A stretch of 64,000 nt of DNA from Nocardioides ungokensis (GCF_013466985.1 NZ_CP059164.1:4163001-4227000), one strand, 5' to 3'. Counted from the stretch's first letter, positions 16,612-24,538 are shown. A program made the numbers and translations. Notes: generated by a model not told the origin, from the letters alone.

Positions 16612-17031
16612 ATGAGTGTTCAGCAGTCCAGCCGCCGCGGAGGCGGCGGCTACCTCGAGCGCCCCGCCCCCAGCGGCCTGGCCGACGTCATCGAGATCAT
16701 CCTCGACAAGGGCATCGTCATCGACGCCTACGTGCGGGTGTCCCTCGTCGGCATCGAGCTGCTCACGATCGACGCGCGCATCGTGATCGCGAGCGTCGAC
16801 ACCTACCTCCGGTTCGCGGAGGCCACCAACCGGCTCGACCTGGTCGAGCACGGCGGCGGCAAGCCCCTCGACGAGTTCATCGGTTCGATGCAGGAGAGCG
16901 GCGCCGCCAAGAAGGTCGGCGGCGCGGTCAAGGGAGCCAAGAAGGCGCTGTCCCCGGGCAGCTCCGACGACGACGAGGGCCGCCGACCGGCCAGGAAGTC
17001 GTCGTCGCGTCGCAGGACTGAGGAGCAGTGA
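16612..17031 (+). CDS. gvpA: Gas vesicle structural protein GvpA
   Basis: This is the shell-forming subunit: residues about 19-75 hold the GvpA core (GLADVIEIILDKGIVIDAYV; GIELLTIDARIVIASVDTYL), which builds the ribbed gas-permeable wall. At 139 residues it is about twice the usual GvpA length because of a C-terminal tail (GAVKGAKKALSPGSSDDDEG, then RKSSSRRR) that is basic and would face outwards. ATG 16612 follows a good GGAGAGAG site. The stop overlaps the start of gvpF by four bases. The extended form is close to actinomycete GvpA/GvpJ proteins. Confidence 0.92.
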   Translation: MSVQQSSRRGGGGYLERPAPSGLADVIEIILDKGIVIDAYVRVSLVGIELLTIDARIVIASVDTYLRFAEATNRLDLVEHGGGKPLDEFIGSMQESGAAKKVGGAVKGAKKALSPGSSDDDEGRRPARKSSSRRRTEEQ

Positions 17032-17805
17032 CGACGACCCGAGCCGAGGATGTCGTGGACACCGACCGTGGCTTCTTCGTCTACGGAGTCATCGACTCCG
17101 AGACGGGACGGGTCCCGGACGGCCTGACGGGGGTGGAGGACACCCCCGTCCGGGTCGTCCCCCGGGGCCCGGTCGCGGCGGTAGTCGGCGAGATCGACCT
17201 GGACCGGACGACGGCCGACGCGCGGACCTGATCGCCTACAGCACGGTCCTGGACCGGCTGGCGGCGGCGGGCGCCGTCGCTCCGGTGCAGTTCGGCTCGG
17301 TGATGGTGGACGAGCAGAGCGTCATCGAGGAGCTGCTCGCCCCCAACGAGCAGTACTTCGCCCAACTCCTCGCCGAGCTGGCCGGGCGCGCGCAGTTCAA
17401 CCTGCGCGTCGGCTTCCACGAGCCCGTCGTGCTGGCCGAGGTCGTGGCCGCCGATCCCGAGATCCGCCGGCTGCACGAGCACACCGCGACCTTCCCGAGG
17501 ACGCGGCGTACGCCGACCGGGTGCGGCTGGGCGAGCTCGTCGCCCGGGCCATGGAGGACAAGCGCGAGCTCGAGGTGGAGGCGCTGCTCGACAGCATCCT
17601 GCCCCTGACCGCGGGCTACTCCCTGCGCTCCGGTGCCGGGATCGAGCACGTGCTCGACGTGGCCCTGCTGGTCGACGACGACCGGCGGACCGAGTTCGAG
17701 GAGCACCTCGAGGGGCTGGCGGAGGCGGTCCACGAGCGGCTCCGGCTCCGTCTGGTCGGCCCCGTCGCGCCGTACGACTTCGTCGGGGGCGACGGATGGG
17801 CCTGA
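17028..17805 (+). CDS. gvpF: Gas vesicle protein GvpF/GvpL family (first copy), two apparent frameshifts
   Basis: GvpF/L proteins are minor gas vesicle assembly factors that bind GvpA and nucleate vesicles. The N-terminus reads FFVYGVIDSETG; the middle holds VAPVQFGSVMVDEQSVIEEL, and the C-terminus LRLVGPVAPYDFV, all standard family motifs. The frame is broken near 17224 (one G missing, ARDLIAYSTVLDRL expected) and near 17495 (one C missing, FPEDAAYADRVRL expected); the restored length is 259 residues. The stop overlaps gvpG by ten bases. Both sites are G/C runs, so sequence error is likely. Confidence 0.88.
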
Positions 17806-18047
17806 TCAGCGGCATCCTGGGCCTGCCGCTGGCACCGCTGCGGGGCACCGTGGCGGTGGCCGAGCAGGTGCTGCGACAGGCCGAGGAGACCTACTACGAT
17901 CCGGCGACGATCCGAGCCCAGCTCGAGGATGTCGACCGACGACGCCAGTCCGGCGAGCTGTCCGACGACGAGGCCACGGCCTGGGAGGACGAGCTCGTCG
18001 AGCGGCTGATGGAGGGGCAGCGCCGCCCCCGGGAGGAGCGAGCATGA
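17796..18047 (+). CDS. gvpG: Gas vesicle protein GvpG
   Basis: An 83-residue protein with the GvpG signature at the start (GLISGILGLPLAPLRGTVAV) and the conserved helical region EETYYDPATIRAQLEDVDRR. GvpG is a minor assembly protein required for vesicle formation in several species. The gene overlaps gvpF by ten bases and the next gene by four, so the operon is translated as a chain. Confidence 0.95.
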   Translation: MGLISGILGLPLAPLRGTVAVAEQVLRQAEETYYDPATIRAQLEDVDRRRQSGELSDDEATAWEDELVERLMEGQRRPREERA

Positions 18048-18451
18048 GTGAGAGCAGTTCCGAGGCCGAGCAGTCCACGGACGAGGGCACGGCCAAGAAG
18101 GCGCCCGCCCGCAAGCGCACGACGAAGAAGAGCCCGGCGAAGAAGGCCGCGCCCCGCAAGGCGAGCGCCCGCACCGAGCCCGCGCGGCCCAAGCGGATGA
18201 CCGGGCCCCGGGTGGCGGCCGAGGCGGTCCGCCAGCTCCTGGAGCTCACCGGCAAGGGCGCCGAGGGCGTCATCGGCCTCGAGCGCACCGAGGACGGCTG
18301 GTCGGTCAAGGTCGAGGTGCTCGAGCTGCGCCGGATCCCGAACACCACCGACGTGCTCGCCATCTACGAGGTCACCATGGACGGCGACGGCGAGCTCGAG
18401 GGCTACCGGCGTCTGCAGCGCTACGTGCGGGGCACGCCCGGGGAGGCGTGA
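18044..18451 (+). CDS. gvpO: Gas vesicle protein GvpO with a basic N-terminal extension
   Basis: Residues 48-135 are the GvpO domain (RVAAEAVRQLLELTGKGAEG, WSVKVEVLELRRIPNTTDVL, YEVTMDGDGELEGYRRL, YVRG), a protein found in actinomycete and haloarchaeal gas vesicle clusters. The first 45 residues are unusual: a Ser/Glu start followed by KKAPARKRTTKKSPAKKAAP, the same basic composition as the tail of the first operon gene. The start overlaps gvpG by ATGA, and gvpJ begins two bases after the stop. Confidence 0.93.
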   Translation: MSESSSEAEQSTDEGTAKKAPARKRTTKKSPAKKAAPRKASARTEPARPKRMTGPRVAAEAVRQLLELTGKGAEGVIGLERTEDGWSVKVEVLELRRIPNTTDVLAIYEVTMDGDGELEGYRRLQRYVRGTPGEA

Positions 18452-18452
18452 G

Positions 18453-18794
18453 ATGACCCAGTCCCCCGACGCCACCCCCAGCTCCCGGCCCTACTACTCC
18501 GCCCCCAGCCAGACGGCGCGGCCCCAGCCGGCCAACCTGGCCGACATCCTCGAGCGGGTCCTCGACAAGGGGATCATCATCGCGGGCGACATCCGCGTGA
18601 ACCTCCTCGACATCGAGCTGCTGACCATCAAGATCCGCTTGCTGATCGTCTCGGTCGACAAGGCCCAGGAGATGGGCATCGACTGGTGGCGCAACGACCC
18701 CATGCTCAACGGCACCGAGCAGAGCCTGGCCGACGAGAACCGCCAGCTCCGCGAGCGCATCGAGGCGCTGGAGGCGAAGGAGTCCCGTGACTGA
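18453..18794 (+). CDS. gvpJ: Gas vesicle protein GvpJ (GvpA family)
   Basis: A 113-residue GvpA-fold minor structural protein. The core is at residues about 27-75 (NLADILERVLDKGIIIAGDI; LLDIELLTIKIRLLIVSVDK), followed by a helix EMGIDWWRNDPML typical of GvpJ and a coiled C-terminus. GvpJ-type proteins are thought to set vesicle width or form the end caps. It overlaps the following gvpL by eight bases. Confidence 0.93.
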   Translation: MTQSPDATPSSRPYYSAPSQTARPQPANLADILERVLDKGIIIAGDIRVNLLDIELLTIKIRLLIVSVDKAQEMGIDWWRNDPMLNGTEQSLADENRQLRERIEALEAKESRD

Positions 18795-19550
18795 GACGGG
18801 CCGCTACCTCTACGCCATCGCACGGGGGCTCGACCCGCAGGTGATGGTCCACGTCCCGGCGCTGGGCGGCGGCCACCTCGACGTCGTCGAGCACCTCGGC
18901 CTGGCCGCTGTGGTCAGCACCGTCGACCTCGGCGAGTACGGCGAGGAGGGGCTGAGGCGCAACCTCGAGGACCTCGCGTGGCTGGAGGAGGTCGCCCGCG
19001 GCCACGACACCGTCGTCCAGGCGGCCGCGGAGCAGGCCCCGACCGCGCCGCTGCGGCTGGCCACGATCTGCCTCGACGACGACGGCGTGCGTGCCCGCCT
19101 CGAGGAGTGGCACGACGCCCTCGAGCAGGTCCTCGACCGGATCGAGGGCCGCCGCGAGTGGAGCGTGAAGGTCTTCGCCCGGCCCCGTCCGACCCCGGCC
19201 GCGACCGGGTCCCAGCCGGCGGCCACGGGCGGCGCGGCGTACCTGCAGCGGAAGCGGGCGGAGAGCCAGGCCCGCGAGGCCGACGAGAGCACCGCGGCAG
19301 CGATCGCCGACGAGGTGCACGAGCGCCTGGGCGCGCGGTCGGTCGCCACCCGCCGGCTCCCGGCCCAGGACCCCGGCTGACCGGGCGGACCGAGCGGATG
19401 CTGCACAACGGCGCCTACCTGGTCCCGGTCGAGGACGGGGATGCCTTCGCCGCGGCCGTGGACGCCCTCACGACCGCCCACACCGACGTGGTCATCGAGT
19501 GCGCCGGCCCCTGGCCGCCGTACTCCTTCGCGACCCTGGACCAGCAGTGA
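18787..19550 (+). CDS. gvpL: Gas vesicle protein GvpL/GvpF family (second copy), one apparent frameshift
   Basis: The second GvpF/L protein. The N-terminus RYLYAIARGLDP, the middle APLRLATICLDDDGVRARL and REWSVKVFARPRP, and the C-terminal CAGPWPPYSFATLDQQ match the family. GTG 18787 overlaps gvpJ by eight bases. The frame breaks near 19374: restoring one C joins AQDP to RLTGRTERMLHNGAYLVPVE and gives 254 residues. The stop overlaps the next start (GTGA). It is an accessory protein binding the shell during assembly. Confidence 0.9.
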
Positions 19551-19771
19551 CCGACGCCCCGCAGGCGGGCACCACTGCCGGCACGACGGTCGAGCCGCAG
19601 CCGGTCCACGGGCGCCAGATCGCCCTGGTCGACCTGCTCGACCGCCTGCTCGGCACCGGAGTCGTGCTGGCGGGCGACGTGGTGATCTCGCTGGCCGGGG
19701 TGGACCTGGTCCAGGTCCGGCTGCACGCGCTGATCACCTCGATCCGCGCCGACATGCTGGAGCCCCAATGA
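19547..19771 (+). CDS. gvpS: Gas vesicle protein GvpS (short GvpA/GvpJ-like)
   Basis: A 74-residue GvpA-fold protein with the core IALVDLLDRLLGTGVVLAGD and SLAGVDLVQVRLHALITSI; it lacks the C-terminal helix of GvpJ, so it fits GvpS by length and by position just before gvpK. GTG 19547 overlaps gvpL and its TGA overlaps gvpK (ATGA). It is presumed to be a minor shell component. Confidence 0.85.
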   Translation: MTDAPQAGTTAGTTVEPQPVHGRQIALVDLLDRLLGTGVVLAGDVVISLAGVDLVQVRLHALITSIRADMLEPQ

Positions 19772-20061
19772 GCGAGGAGCGCCGGCTCTTCCCGCAGCGG
19801 CTCGAGACCGACGCGGAGTCGGTCGAGCGTGACCTCTTCAAGCTGGTGCTCACCGTGATCGAGCTGGTGCGCCAGCTGATGGAGAAGCAGGCGCTGCGCC
19901 GGGTCGACGAGGGAGACCTCACCGACGAGCAGATCGAGGGCCTCGGCACCGGCCTGATGCACCTCGAGCAGGCGATGGAGGACCTCAAGGCGAGGTACGA
20001 CCTGACCGCCGAGGACCTCAACATCGACCTCGGCCCCCTCGGCCCGCTCCTGTCCGAGTAG
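19768..20061 (+). CDS. gvpK: Gas vesicle protein GvpK
   Basis: This 97-residue protein has the GvpK pattern throughout: ERDLFKLVLTVIELVRQLME, RRVDEGDLTDEQIEGLG, and LNIDLGPLGPLL at the end. GvpK is a cytoplasmic accessory protein needed for vesicle assembly. It ends the gas vesicle operon; a GNAT gene follows 57 bases later, possibly on the same transcript. Confidence 0.96.
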   Translation: MSEERRLFPQRLETDAESVERDLFKLVLTVIELVRQLMEKQALRRVDEGDLTDEQIEGLGTGLMHLEQAMEDLKARYDLTAEDLNIDLGPLGPLLSE

Positions 20062-20118
20062 CCGGGCCGACCCCGGAAGTCGGTGGCGGGGCGAGGCCGT
20101 TCCTTGGTCGAATGGGCC

Positions 20119-20631
20119 ATGACCGAGCTGGTGCGGCCCGACGTGCGGTGGTTCGACTCCTGGGCGGCGACGCTGCGGGAGTTCGGCCCGGACTACCCGC
20201 ACGGCTCCGGCTGCCCGCCCGAGGGGCAGCCGCTGGACCGGGCGAGCTGCGCCAGGCTGGTCGACGACCTGGTCCGGTACGGCGACCCGACGGCCGTGCT
20301 GCCGGCCGACCGGGTCCACTGCGACCACTTCTGGATCACCGACGAGGCCGAGGTGATCGGCTTCCTAGCGCTGCGGCACCGCCTCAACGACCACCTGCTG
20401 CAGGAGGGCGGGCACATCGGCTACTCGGTGCGGCCCTCGCGGCGTCGCGCCGGGCACGCGTCGCGGGCGCTCGCCCTCGCGCTGGCGCGTGCCGCCCACC
20501 TCGGGCTGGACCGGGTGCTGCTGACCTGCGACGAGGACAACCTGGGCTCGCGGCTGGTGATCGAGAAGGCCGGCGGCGTGCTCGAGGACATCCGGTTGGG
20601 CAAGCGGAGGTACTGGATCCCCACCGCCTGA
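20119..20631 (+). CDS. GNAT-family N-acetyltransferase
   Basis: The 170-residue protein has the GNAT fold: a beta-strand EVIGFLALRHRL, the acetyl-CoA loop YSVRPSRRRAGHASRAL (Q/R-x-x-G-x-G/A type) and the late DRVLLTCDEDNLGSRLVIEKAGG. Such enzymes transfer acetyl groups to amines, often of small metabolites or proteins; the acceptor is not predictable. ATG 20119 was chosen rather than GTG 20083 by the usual start of the fold. It lies 57 bases downstream of gvpK on the same strand. Confidence 0.88.
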   Translation: MTELVRPDVRWFDSWAATLREFGPDYPHGSGCPPEGQPLDRASCARLVDDLVRYGDPTAVLPADRVHCDHFWITDEAEVIGFLALRHRLNDHLLQEGGHIGYSVRPSRRRAGHASRALALALARAAHLGLDRVLLTCDEDNLGSRLVIEKAGGVLEDIRLGKRRYWIPTA

Positions 20632-20647
20632 GCCTGCGTCGTCAGGG

Positions 20648-22135
20648 TCAGCGCTCGCCGACCTTCACGCCGCGCTCGCCGGCGTCGGTGAGGCGCGCCT
20701 CCTCGGCTGCCCGGGCCTCGAGCTCCGCCCGCCGGGTGGTCTCCAGCAGCGCCCGGGCGGCGTCGTACGCCCCCGGTTCGGAGACCAGGTCGGTGGCACC
20801 GCGCTTGAGCCGCGCCAGGGCACTGCGCGCGAAGATCTGCTGCTCGGTGGTGGTGCGCTCGGAGCGGCCGCGGCCCAGGAACGAGACGAACCAGTGCAGC
20901 ACCGCGGTGATCCGGTTCTTGAACCCGGTGATGTAGACGAGGTGCACGGCCAGCCACATCAGCCAGGCGATCACGCCGGTGAGGCGCAGCTTGCCGACCA
21001 TCGCGACCGCCCGGAAGCGGCTGATGATCGCCATCGAGCCCTTGTCGAAGTACTTGAAGGGTCCCTGGGCCGGCTTGCCCTTGATCCGGTGGTCGATCTC
21101 CTTGGCGGCGTACTTGGCGCCCTGGATCGCGACCTGCGCGACGCCCGGGAGGTTGTCGAGGGAGATCATGTCGCCGACGACGAACACCTCGGGGTGGCCC
21201 GGCAGCGTGAGGTCCGGGTTGACGCTGATCCGGCCCGCACGGTCCAGCGGGGCGCCGGTCTGCTCGGACAGGGTCTTGCCGAGCGGGCTGGCCTGCACGC
21301 CGGCCGCCCAGATCTTGGTGACGGTGTCGATCCGGTCGGTGCGGCCGTCCTTGAACTTCATCTCGATGCCGCGCTCGTCGACGTCGGTCACCATCGCCCC
21401 GAGCACGACCTCGACCCCGAGCTTCTCCAGCTCGGCCTTGGCCTTCTCGCCGAGCTTGTGGCCGAACGGCGGCAGCACCTGCGGCGCTGCGTCCACGAGG
21501 ACGACCCGGGCGCTGCGGGTGTTGATCGCCCGGAAGTCGCGCTTGAGCGTGCGGTGGGCCAGCTCGGCGATCTGGCCGGCCATCTCGACCCCGGTCGGGC
21601 CGGCACCCACGACGACGAAGGTCAGCAGGTGGTCCACGTTGTCGCCGCGGACCGCGCCGAGCTCGGCCATCTCGAAGGCGCCGAAGATGCGGCCGCGCAG
21701 CTCGAGGGCGTCGTCGATGCTCTTCATGCCGGGCGCGAACTCGGCGAAGTGGTCGTTGCCGAAGTAGGACTGGCCAGCGCCGGCGGCGACGATCAGGGAG
21801 TCGTACGACGACACCGTCTCGCGGCCGAGCACCTGCGAGGTGACCGTGCGGGCCTCGAGGTCGATGCCGGTGACCTCACCGAGCAGCACCTGCGCGTTGC
21901 TCTGGCCGCTGACGACCTCGCGGGTCGGGGGCGCGATCTCGCCCTCGGAGAGGATCCCGGTCGCCACCTGGTAGAGCAGCGGCTGGAAGAGGTGGTGCGT
22001 GGTCTTGGCGACCATCGTGACGTCCACATCGGAGCGGCGCAGCGCCTTCGTGCCGAACAGCCCCCCGAACCCGGACCCGATCACCACCACCTGGTGACGC
22101 TTGCCGGTCGCCTGCTCCGTCTGCGTGCCTGCCAT
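20648..22135 (-). CDS. ndh: Type II NADH dehydrogenase (NAD(P)/FAD-dependent oxidoreductase)
   Basis: This 495-residue protein has the FAD-binding motif VVVIGSGFGGLFGTKAL at residues 15-31, the NAD-binding motif FVVVGAGPTGVEMAGQIAEL at about 170-190, and the flavin motif VFVVGDM near 300. The hydrophobic C-terminal helix (GVIAWLMWLAVHLVYITGF, about 385-403) and a polar tail are typical of actinobacterial NDH-2, which oxidises NADH and reduces menaquinone without pumping protons. ATG 22135 has GGAAAGGA upstream. Divergent from the RsbW-like gene. Confidence 0.88.
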   Translation of the reverse strand: MAGTQTEQATGKRHQVVVIGSGFGGLFGTKALRRSDVDVTMVAKTTHHLFQPLLYQVATGILSEGEIAPPTREVVSGQSNAQVLLGEVTGIDLEARTVTSQVLGRETVSSYDSLIVAAGAGQSYFGNDHFAEFAPGMKSIDDALELRGRIFGAFEMAELGAVRGDNVDHLLTFVVVGAGPTGVEMAGQIAELAHRTLKRDFRAINTRSARVVLVDAAPQVLPPFGHKLGEKAKAELEKLGVEVVLGAMVTDVDERGIEMKFKDGRTDRIDTVTKIWAAGVQASPLGKTLSEQTGAPLDRAGRISVNPDLTLPGHPEVFVVGDMISLDNLPGVAQVAIQGAKYAAKEIDHRIKGKPAQGPFKYFDKGSMAIISRFRAVAMVGKLRLTGVIAWLMWLAVHLVYITGFKNRITAVLHWFVSFLGRGRSERTTTEQQIFARSALARLKRGATDLVSEPGAYDAARALLETTRRAELEARAAEEARLTDAGERGVKVGER

Positions 22136-22286
22136 GCCGATCCTTTCCCGCGGCGGTGGGCCTCGCCGTACCCGACAGGCCCCGCGTGCATGTCCATTCT
22201 CCCGCTGTACGGCAGTGGTTGACCAATCGCCCCCCTCGTGCGGGGGTGTGACTTGTGGAACGCTGCCCAAACAGGTCTTGACAGAG

Positions 22287-22312
22287 GTTTCGTTCGGGGA
22301 AATCGCGGGTAC
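22287..22312 (+). promoter_or_regulatory. SigF/SigB-type promoter of the RsbW-like gene
   Basis: GTTT at 22287 and GGGTAC at 22307-22312 with a 16-base spacer match the stress-sigma promoter seen before the gas vesicle operon. It is 50 bases upstream of the GTG at 22363. TTGACA at 22279 just upstream might add a housekeeping -35, but no good -10 follows. Confidence 0.6.
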
Positions 22313-22362
22313 ACGAGCGGACAATGGCGTGAACCGTCCCTCGACCCCCGGAAAGAGACCAC

Positions 22363-23292
22363 GTGCCGCTGAACAGGCCAGCCCTGTCCTTGGGCTCGGG
22401 TCCCCGTGGCGTGCAGAATGCACGTCGCTGGGTGGTCGACACGTGCACGGACATCGATCGTCCGGACCTGGTGGAGTGCGCCGAGCTCGGCGTCTCCGAG
22501 CTGGTCACCAACGCCCTCCTGCACGCGGACCAGCCCATCCAGGTGCGCGTGCGCGGCACCCGCGAGCACCCCCGCGTCGAGGTGCGCGACGGCTCGACCG
22601 AGCCGCCGCTGCTGCCCGAGACCCAGCCCAGCGACGAGGACGACCTCCTGCTGACCTTCGGCCGGGGGCTCGGGATCGTGGCGCGGTGCGCCGACGCCTG
22701 GGGCGCCGAGATCGAGGACGACGGCAAGGTCGTCTGGTTCGCGCCCAGCACCTCGGTCCGCGACGTGCTGGTCCACGGCCTGATCACCGGCGTCTCCACG
22801 GCGGGCGCCCGCGAGGCGCACGACGACGACGTCGCGGTCTCGGTGTTCGGTGTGCCGCTGCGCACCTACGCGGCGTTCCAGCGCCACTACCGCGAGCTGC
22901 GCCGCGAGGTGCGCCTGCTGGCGCTGGCCCACGAGGCCGACTACCCGCTGGCCAAGAACCTCTCCGACGTCTTCGGCTCCCTCGAGCGCCAGCTCCGCGA
23001 GGGGATGGGCGCCGACCAGATCGAGGAGGCGCTGCGCGCCGGTGGCCAGGTCGCCGACCTGAAGGTGACGGTGCCGCCCGACACGGCCACCAAGATCGGC
23101 CGGTTCGTCGAGCTGCTCGACCTCGCCGACGAGTTCTGCCGCCAGGAGCGGCTCCTCTCGTTGGCGCGCAGCCCGGAGCAGCAGCAGTTCCAGCGCTGGT
23201 TCCTCGGTGAGTTCGTCCGGCAGAGCGCCGGCGAGCCACCGGTGGCGTGGCACGATGCCCCCGTGGCAGGCCCCCGCACCAGCGTGTCGTGA
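22363..23292 (+). CDS. RsbW-like ATP-binding protein with an extra C-terminal helical domain
   Basis: Residues about 10-130 form a Bergerat-fold HATPase of the anti-sigma/RsbW type: GVSELVTNALLHADQPIQVRV (N box), VEVRDGSTE, and FGRGLGIVARCADAWG (G2 box). Such proteins bind anti-anti-sigma factors or sigma factors and phosphorylate serine. The C-terminal 170 residues are helical (RHYRELRREVRLLALAHEAD; TATKIGRFVELLDLADEFCR), which I do not recognise as a named domain. It is preceded by a SigF/SigB-type promoter, and the stop overlaps the first fluoride channel gene. Confidence 0.83.
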   Translation: MPLNRPALSLGSGPRGVQNARRWVVDTCTDIDRPDLVECAELGVSELVTNALLHADQPIQVRVRGTREHPRVEVRDGSTEPPLLPETQPSDEDDLLLTFGRGLGIVARCADAWGAEIEDDGKVVWFAPSTSVRDVLVHGLITGVSTAGAREAHDDDVAVSVFGVPLRTYAAFQRHYRELRREVRLLALAHEADYPLAKNLSDVFGSLERQLREGMGADQIEEALRAGGQVADLKVTVPPDTATKIGRFVELLDLADEFCRQERLLSLARSPEQQQFQRWFLGEFVRQSAGEPPVAWHDAPVAGPRTSVS

Positions 23293-23705
23293 AGCCCCCT
23301 CCCCCGCCGCGGCTGGTCGCCGCGGTCGCGATCGGTGGCGCGCTCGGGGCGCTCGTCCGGTGGACGCTGGGCGAGCTCGCCCCCGACGGCACGGGCTTTC
23401 CGTGGACGACCTTCGCGATCAACGTCAGTGGCTCCTTCCTGCTCGCGATGCTCCCCGCCTTCTTCGCGGTACGCCGCAGCCCGGTGCTGGCGGCCGGCCT
23501 CGGGACCGGGGTGCTCGGCGGCTACACCACGCTGTCCACCTACTCCGAGCAGACCCGGGCGCTCCTCGCAACCGGTGACGCCGGGCTGGCCGCGGCGTAC
23601 CTCCTGGGGACGCTGGGCGCCTGCCTCGCCGCGGTCGCGCTGGCGCACCGCTTCTCCCGGCCGCTGGCCCAGCGGGCCTTCGAGGACGAGGAGGGCAACG
23701 AGTGA
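23289..23705 (+). CDS. crcB: Fluoride ion transporter FluC/CrcB, first subunit
   Basis: A 138-residue four-helix membrane protein with the FluC signatures TFAINVSGSFLLAM (helix 2, fluoride-pore Asn and Ser) and GVLGGYTTLSTYS (helix 3 break). FluC channels export fluoride passively as dual-topology dimers; paired genes encode subunits of opposite topology. GTG 23289 overlaps the RsbW-like stop, and the stop overlaps the second subunit gene. Confidence 0.95.
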   Translation: MKPPPPPRLVAAVAIGGALGALVRWTLGELAPDGTGFPWTTFAINVSGSFLLAMLPAFFAVRRSPVLAAGLGTGVLGGYTTLSTYSEQTRALLATGDAGLAAAYLLGTLGACLAAVALAHRFSRPLAQRAFEDEEGNE

Positions 23706-24025
23706 CCCCGTTGCTGGTGGCGCTCGGGGCCGCTGTCGGGGCGCCGCTGCGCCTGCTCGCCGGTCACTGGCTCGACCACGGCTTTCCCTGGGGCACGCTC
23801 GTGGTCAACGTGGTGGGGTCGTTCCTGCTCGGGCTCCTCACCGCGCAGGGCCTCGACGACGGCGCGATCGCTCTGCTCGGCACCGGCTTCTGCGGCGGGT
23901 TCACGACCTACTCCGCGTTCGCGGTCAAGACCCACGAGCGCGGCCCGGCGGGCGGCACGGCGTACGCCGTGGTCACGCTGCTGCTCGCGCTGCCGGCCTG
24001 CGCGCTGGGCTACCTGCTCGGCTGA
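23702..24025 (+). CDS. crcB: Fluoride ion transporter FluC/CrcB, second subunit
   Basis: A 107-residue partner of the first FluC: TLVVNVVGSFLLGLL and GFCGGFTTYSAFA are the two family motifs, with four membrane helices and a very short N-terminus. GTG 23702 overlaps the upstream stop. Charge distribution opposite to its partner suggests the reverse topology, as in heterodimeric FluC pairs. A fluoride riboswitch is not obvious upstream. Confidence 0.95.
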   Translation: MTPLLVALGAAVGAPLRLLAGHWLDHGFPWGTLVVNVVGSFLLGLLTAQGLDDGAIALLGTGFCGGFTTYSAFAVKTHERGPAGGTAYAVVTLLLALPACALGYLLG

Positions 24026-24032
24026 CCGCCGC

Positions 24033-24389
24033 TCACGCGTAGCCCAGCTCGTGGAGCCGGTCGTCGTCGATGCCGAAGTGGTGGGCGACCTCGTGGACCA
24101 CGGTGATCCGGACCTCCTCGACCAGCTCCTCAGCTGAGTCGCACAGGTCGAGCAGCGGCCCCCGGAAGATCAGGATCCGGTCGGGGAGCTCCATCGGCGA
24201 GCTGCCCCAGCGCTCGGTGAGGGCCACCCCGTCGTACAGGCCGAGCAGGTCGTCGGGCTCGTCCTCGGGCGGCTCCTGCTCGACGAGCACCGCGACGTTC
24301 TCCACGAAGGCCGCAATCTCGTCGGGGATCCCGTCCAGCGCCTGGTCGACCAGCGCGTCGAAGCGGTCAGGGTCCATCTCGATCGGCAC
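24033..24389 (-). CDS. Zincin-like metallopeptidase family protein
   Basis: The 118-residue protein has the HExxH zinc motif near its end: VRITVVHEVAHHFGIDDDRLHELG, with the third ligand Asp in the extended HExxHxxGxxD form. The first half (DALVDQALDGIPDEIAAF; LLGLYDGVALTERWG) matches the small metallopeptidase family common in actinobacteria, cytoplasmic and of unknown substrate. GTG 24389 and ATG 24377 are both possible starts. The stop lies eight bases from the end of the second FluC gene (convergent). Confidence 0.88.
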   Translation of the reverse strand: MPIEMDPDRFDALVDQALDGIPDEIAAFVENVAVLVEQEPPEDEPDDLLGLYDGVALTERWGSSPMELPDRILIFRGPLLDLCDSAEELVEEVRITVVHEVAHHFGIDDDRLHELGYA

Positions 24390-24426
24390 GTGCCCATTGT
24401 CGAGCCCGGGGCAAGTGGAAAATGCA

Positions 24427-24458
24427 GAACGCTCCGGATCTCTCGATCCGGAGCGTTC
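24427..24458 (-). terminator. Terminator after tRNA-Asp
   Basis: A perfect 14-base inverted repeat with a four-base loop, just downstream of tRNA-Asp in its reading direction, followed by TTTT a few bases later. It is a plausible Rho-independent terminator. Confidence 0.75.
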
Positions 24459-24464
24459 TCTCTG

Positions 24465-24538
24465 CGACCCCGACGGGACTCGAACCCGCGGCCTCCGCCG
24501 TGACAGGGCGGCGCGCTAACCAACTGCGCTACGGGGCC
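24465..24538 (-). tRNA. tRNA-Asp (anticodon GTC)
   Basis: A 74-base cloverleaf: acceptor GGCCCCG pairs with CGGGGTC, anticodon loop CTGTCAC gives GTC, T-arm GCGGG-TTCGAGT-CCCGT. Discriminator G. Confidence 0.97.

Noticed and set aside
13918..16851. Long minus-strand open frame through the first gas vesicle genes encoding Leu/Gly/Val-rich sequence that resembles membrane segments
   Set aside because: It is the complement of the GAG/GAC-rich acidic tails (CTC/GTC codons); plus-strand starts, ribosome sites and family motifs are clear.
17028..19550. Programmed frameshifting as an explanation for broken gvpF and gvpL
   Set aside because: No slippery heptamer is seen, the break sites are plain G/C runs, and similar breaks occur in unrelated genes such as purF, purM and phosphoketolase.
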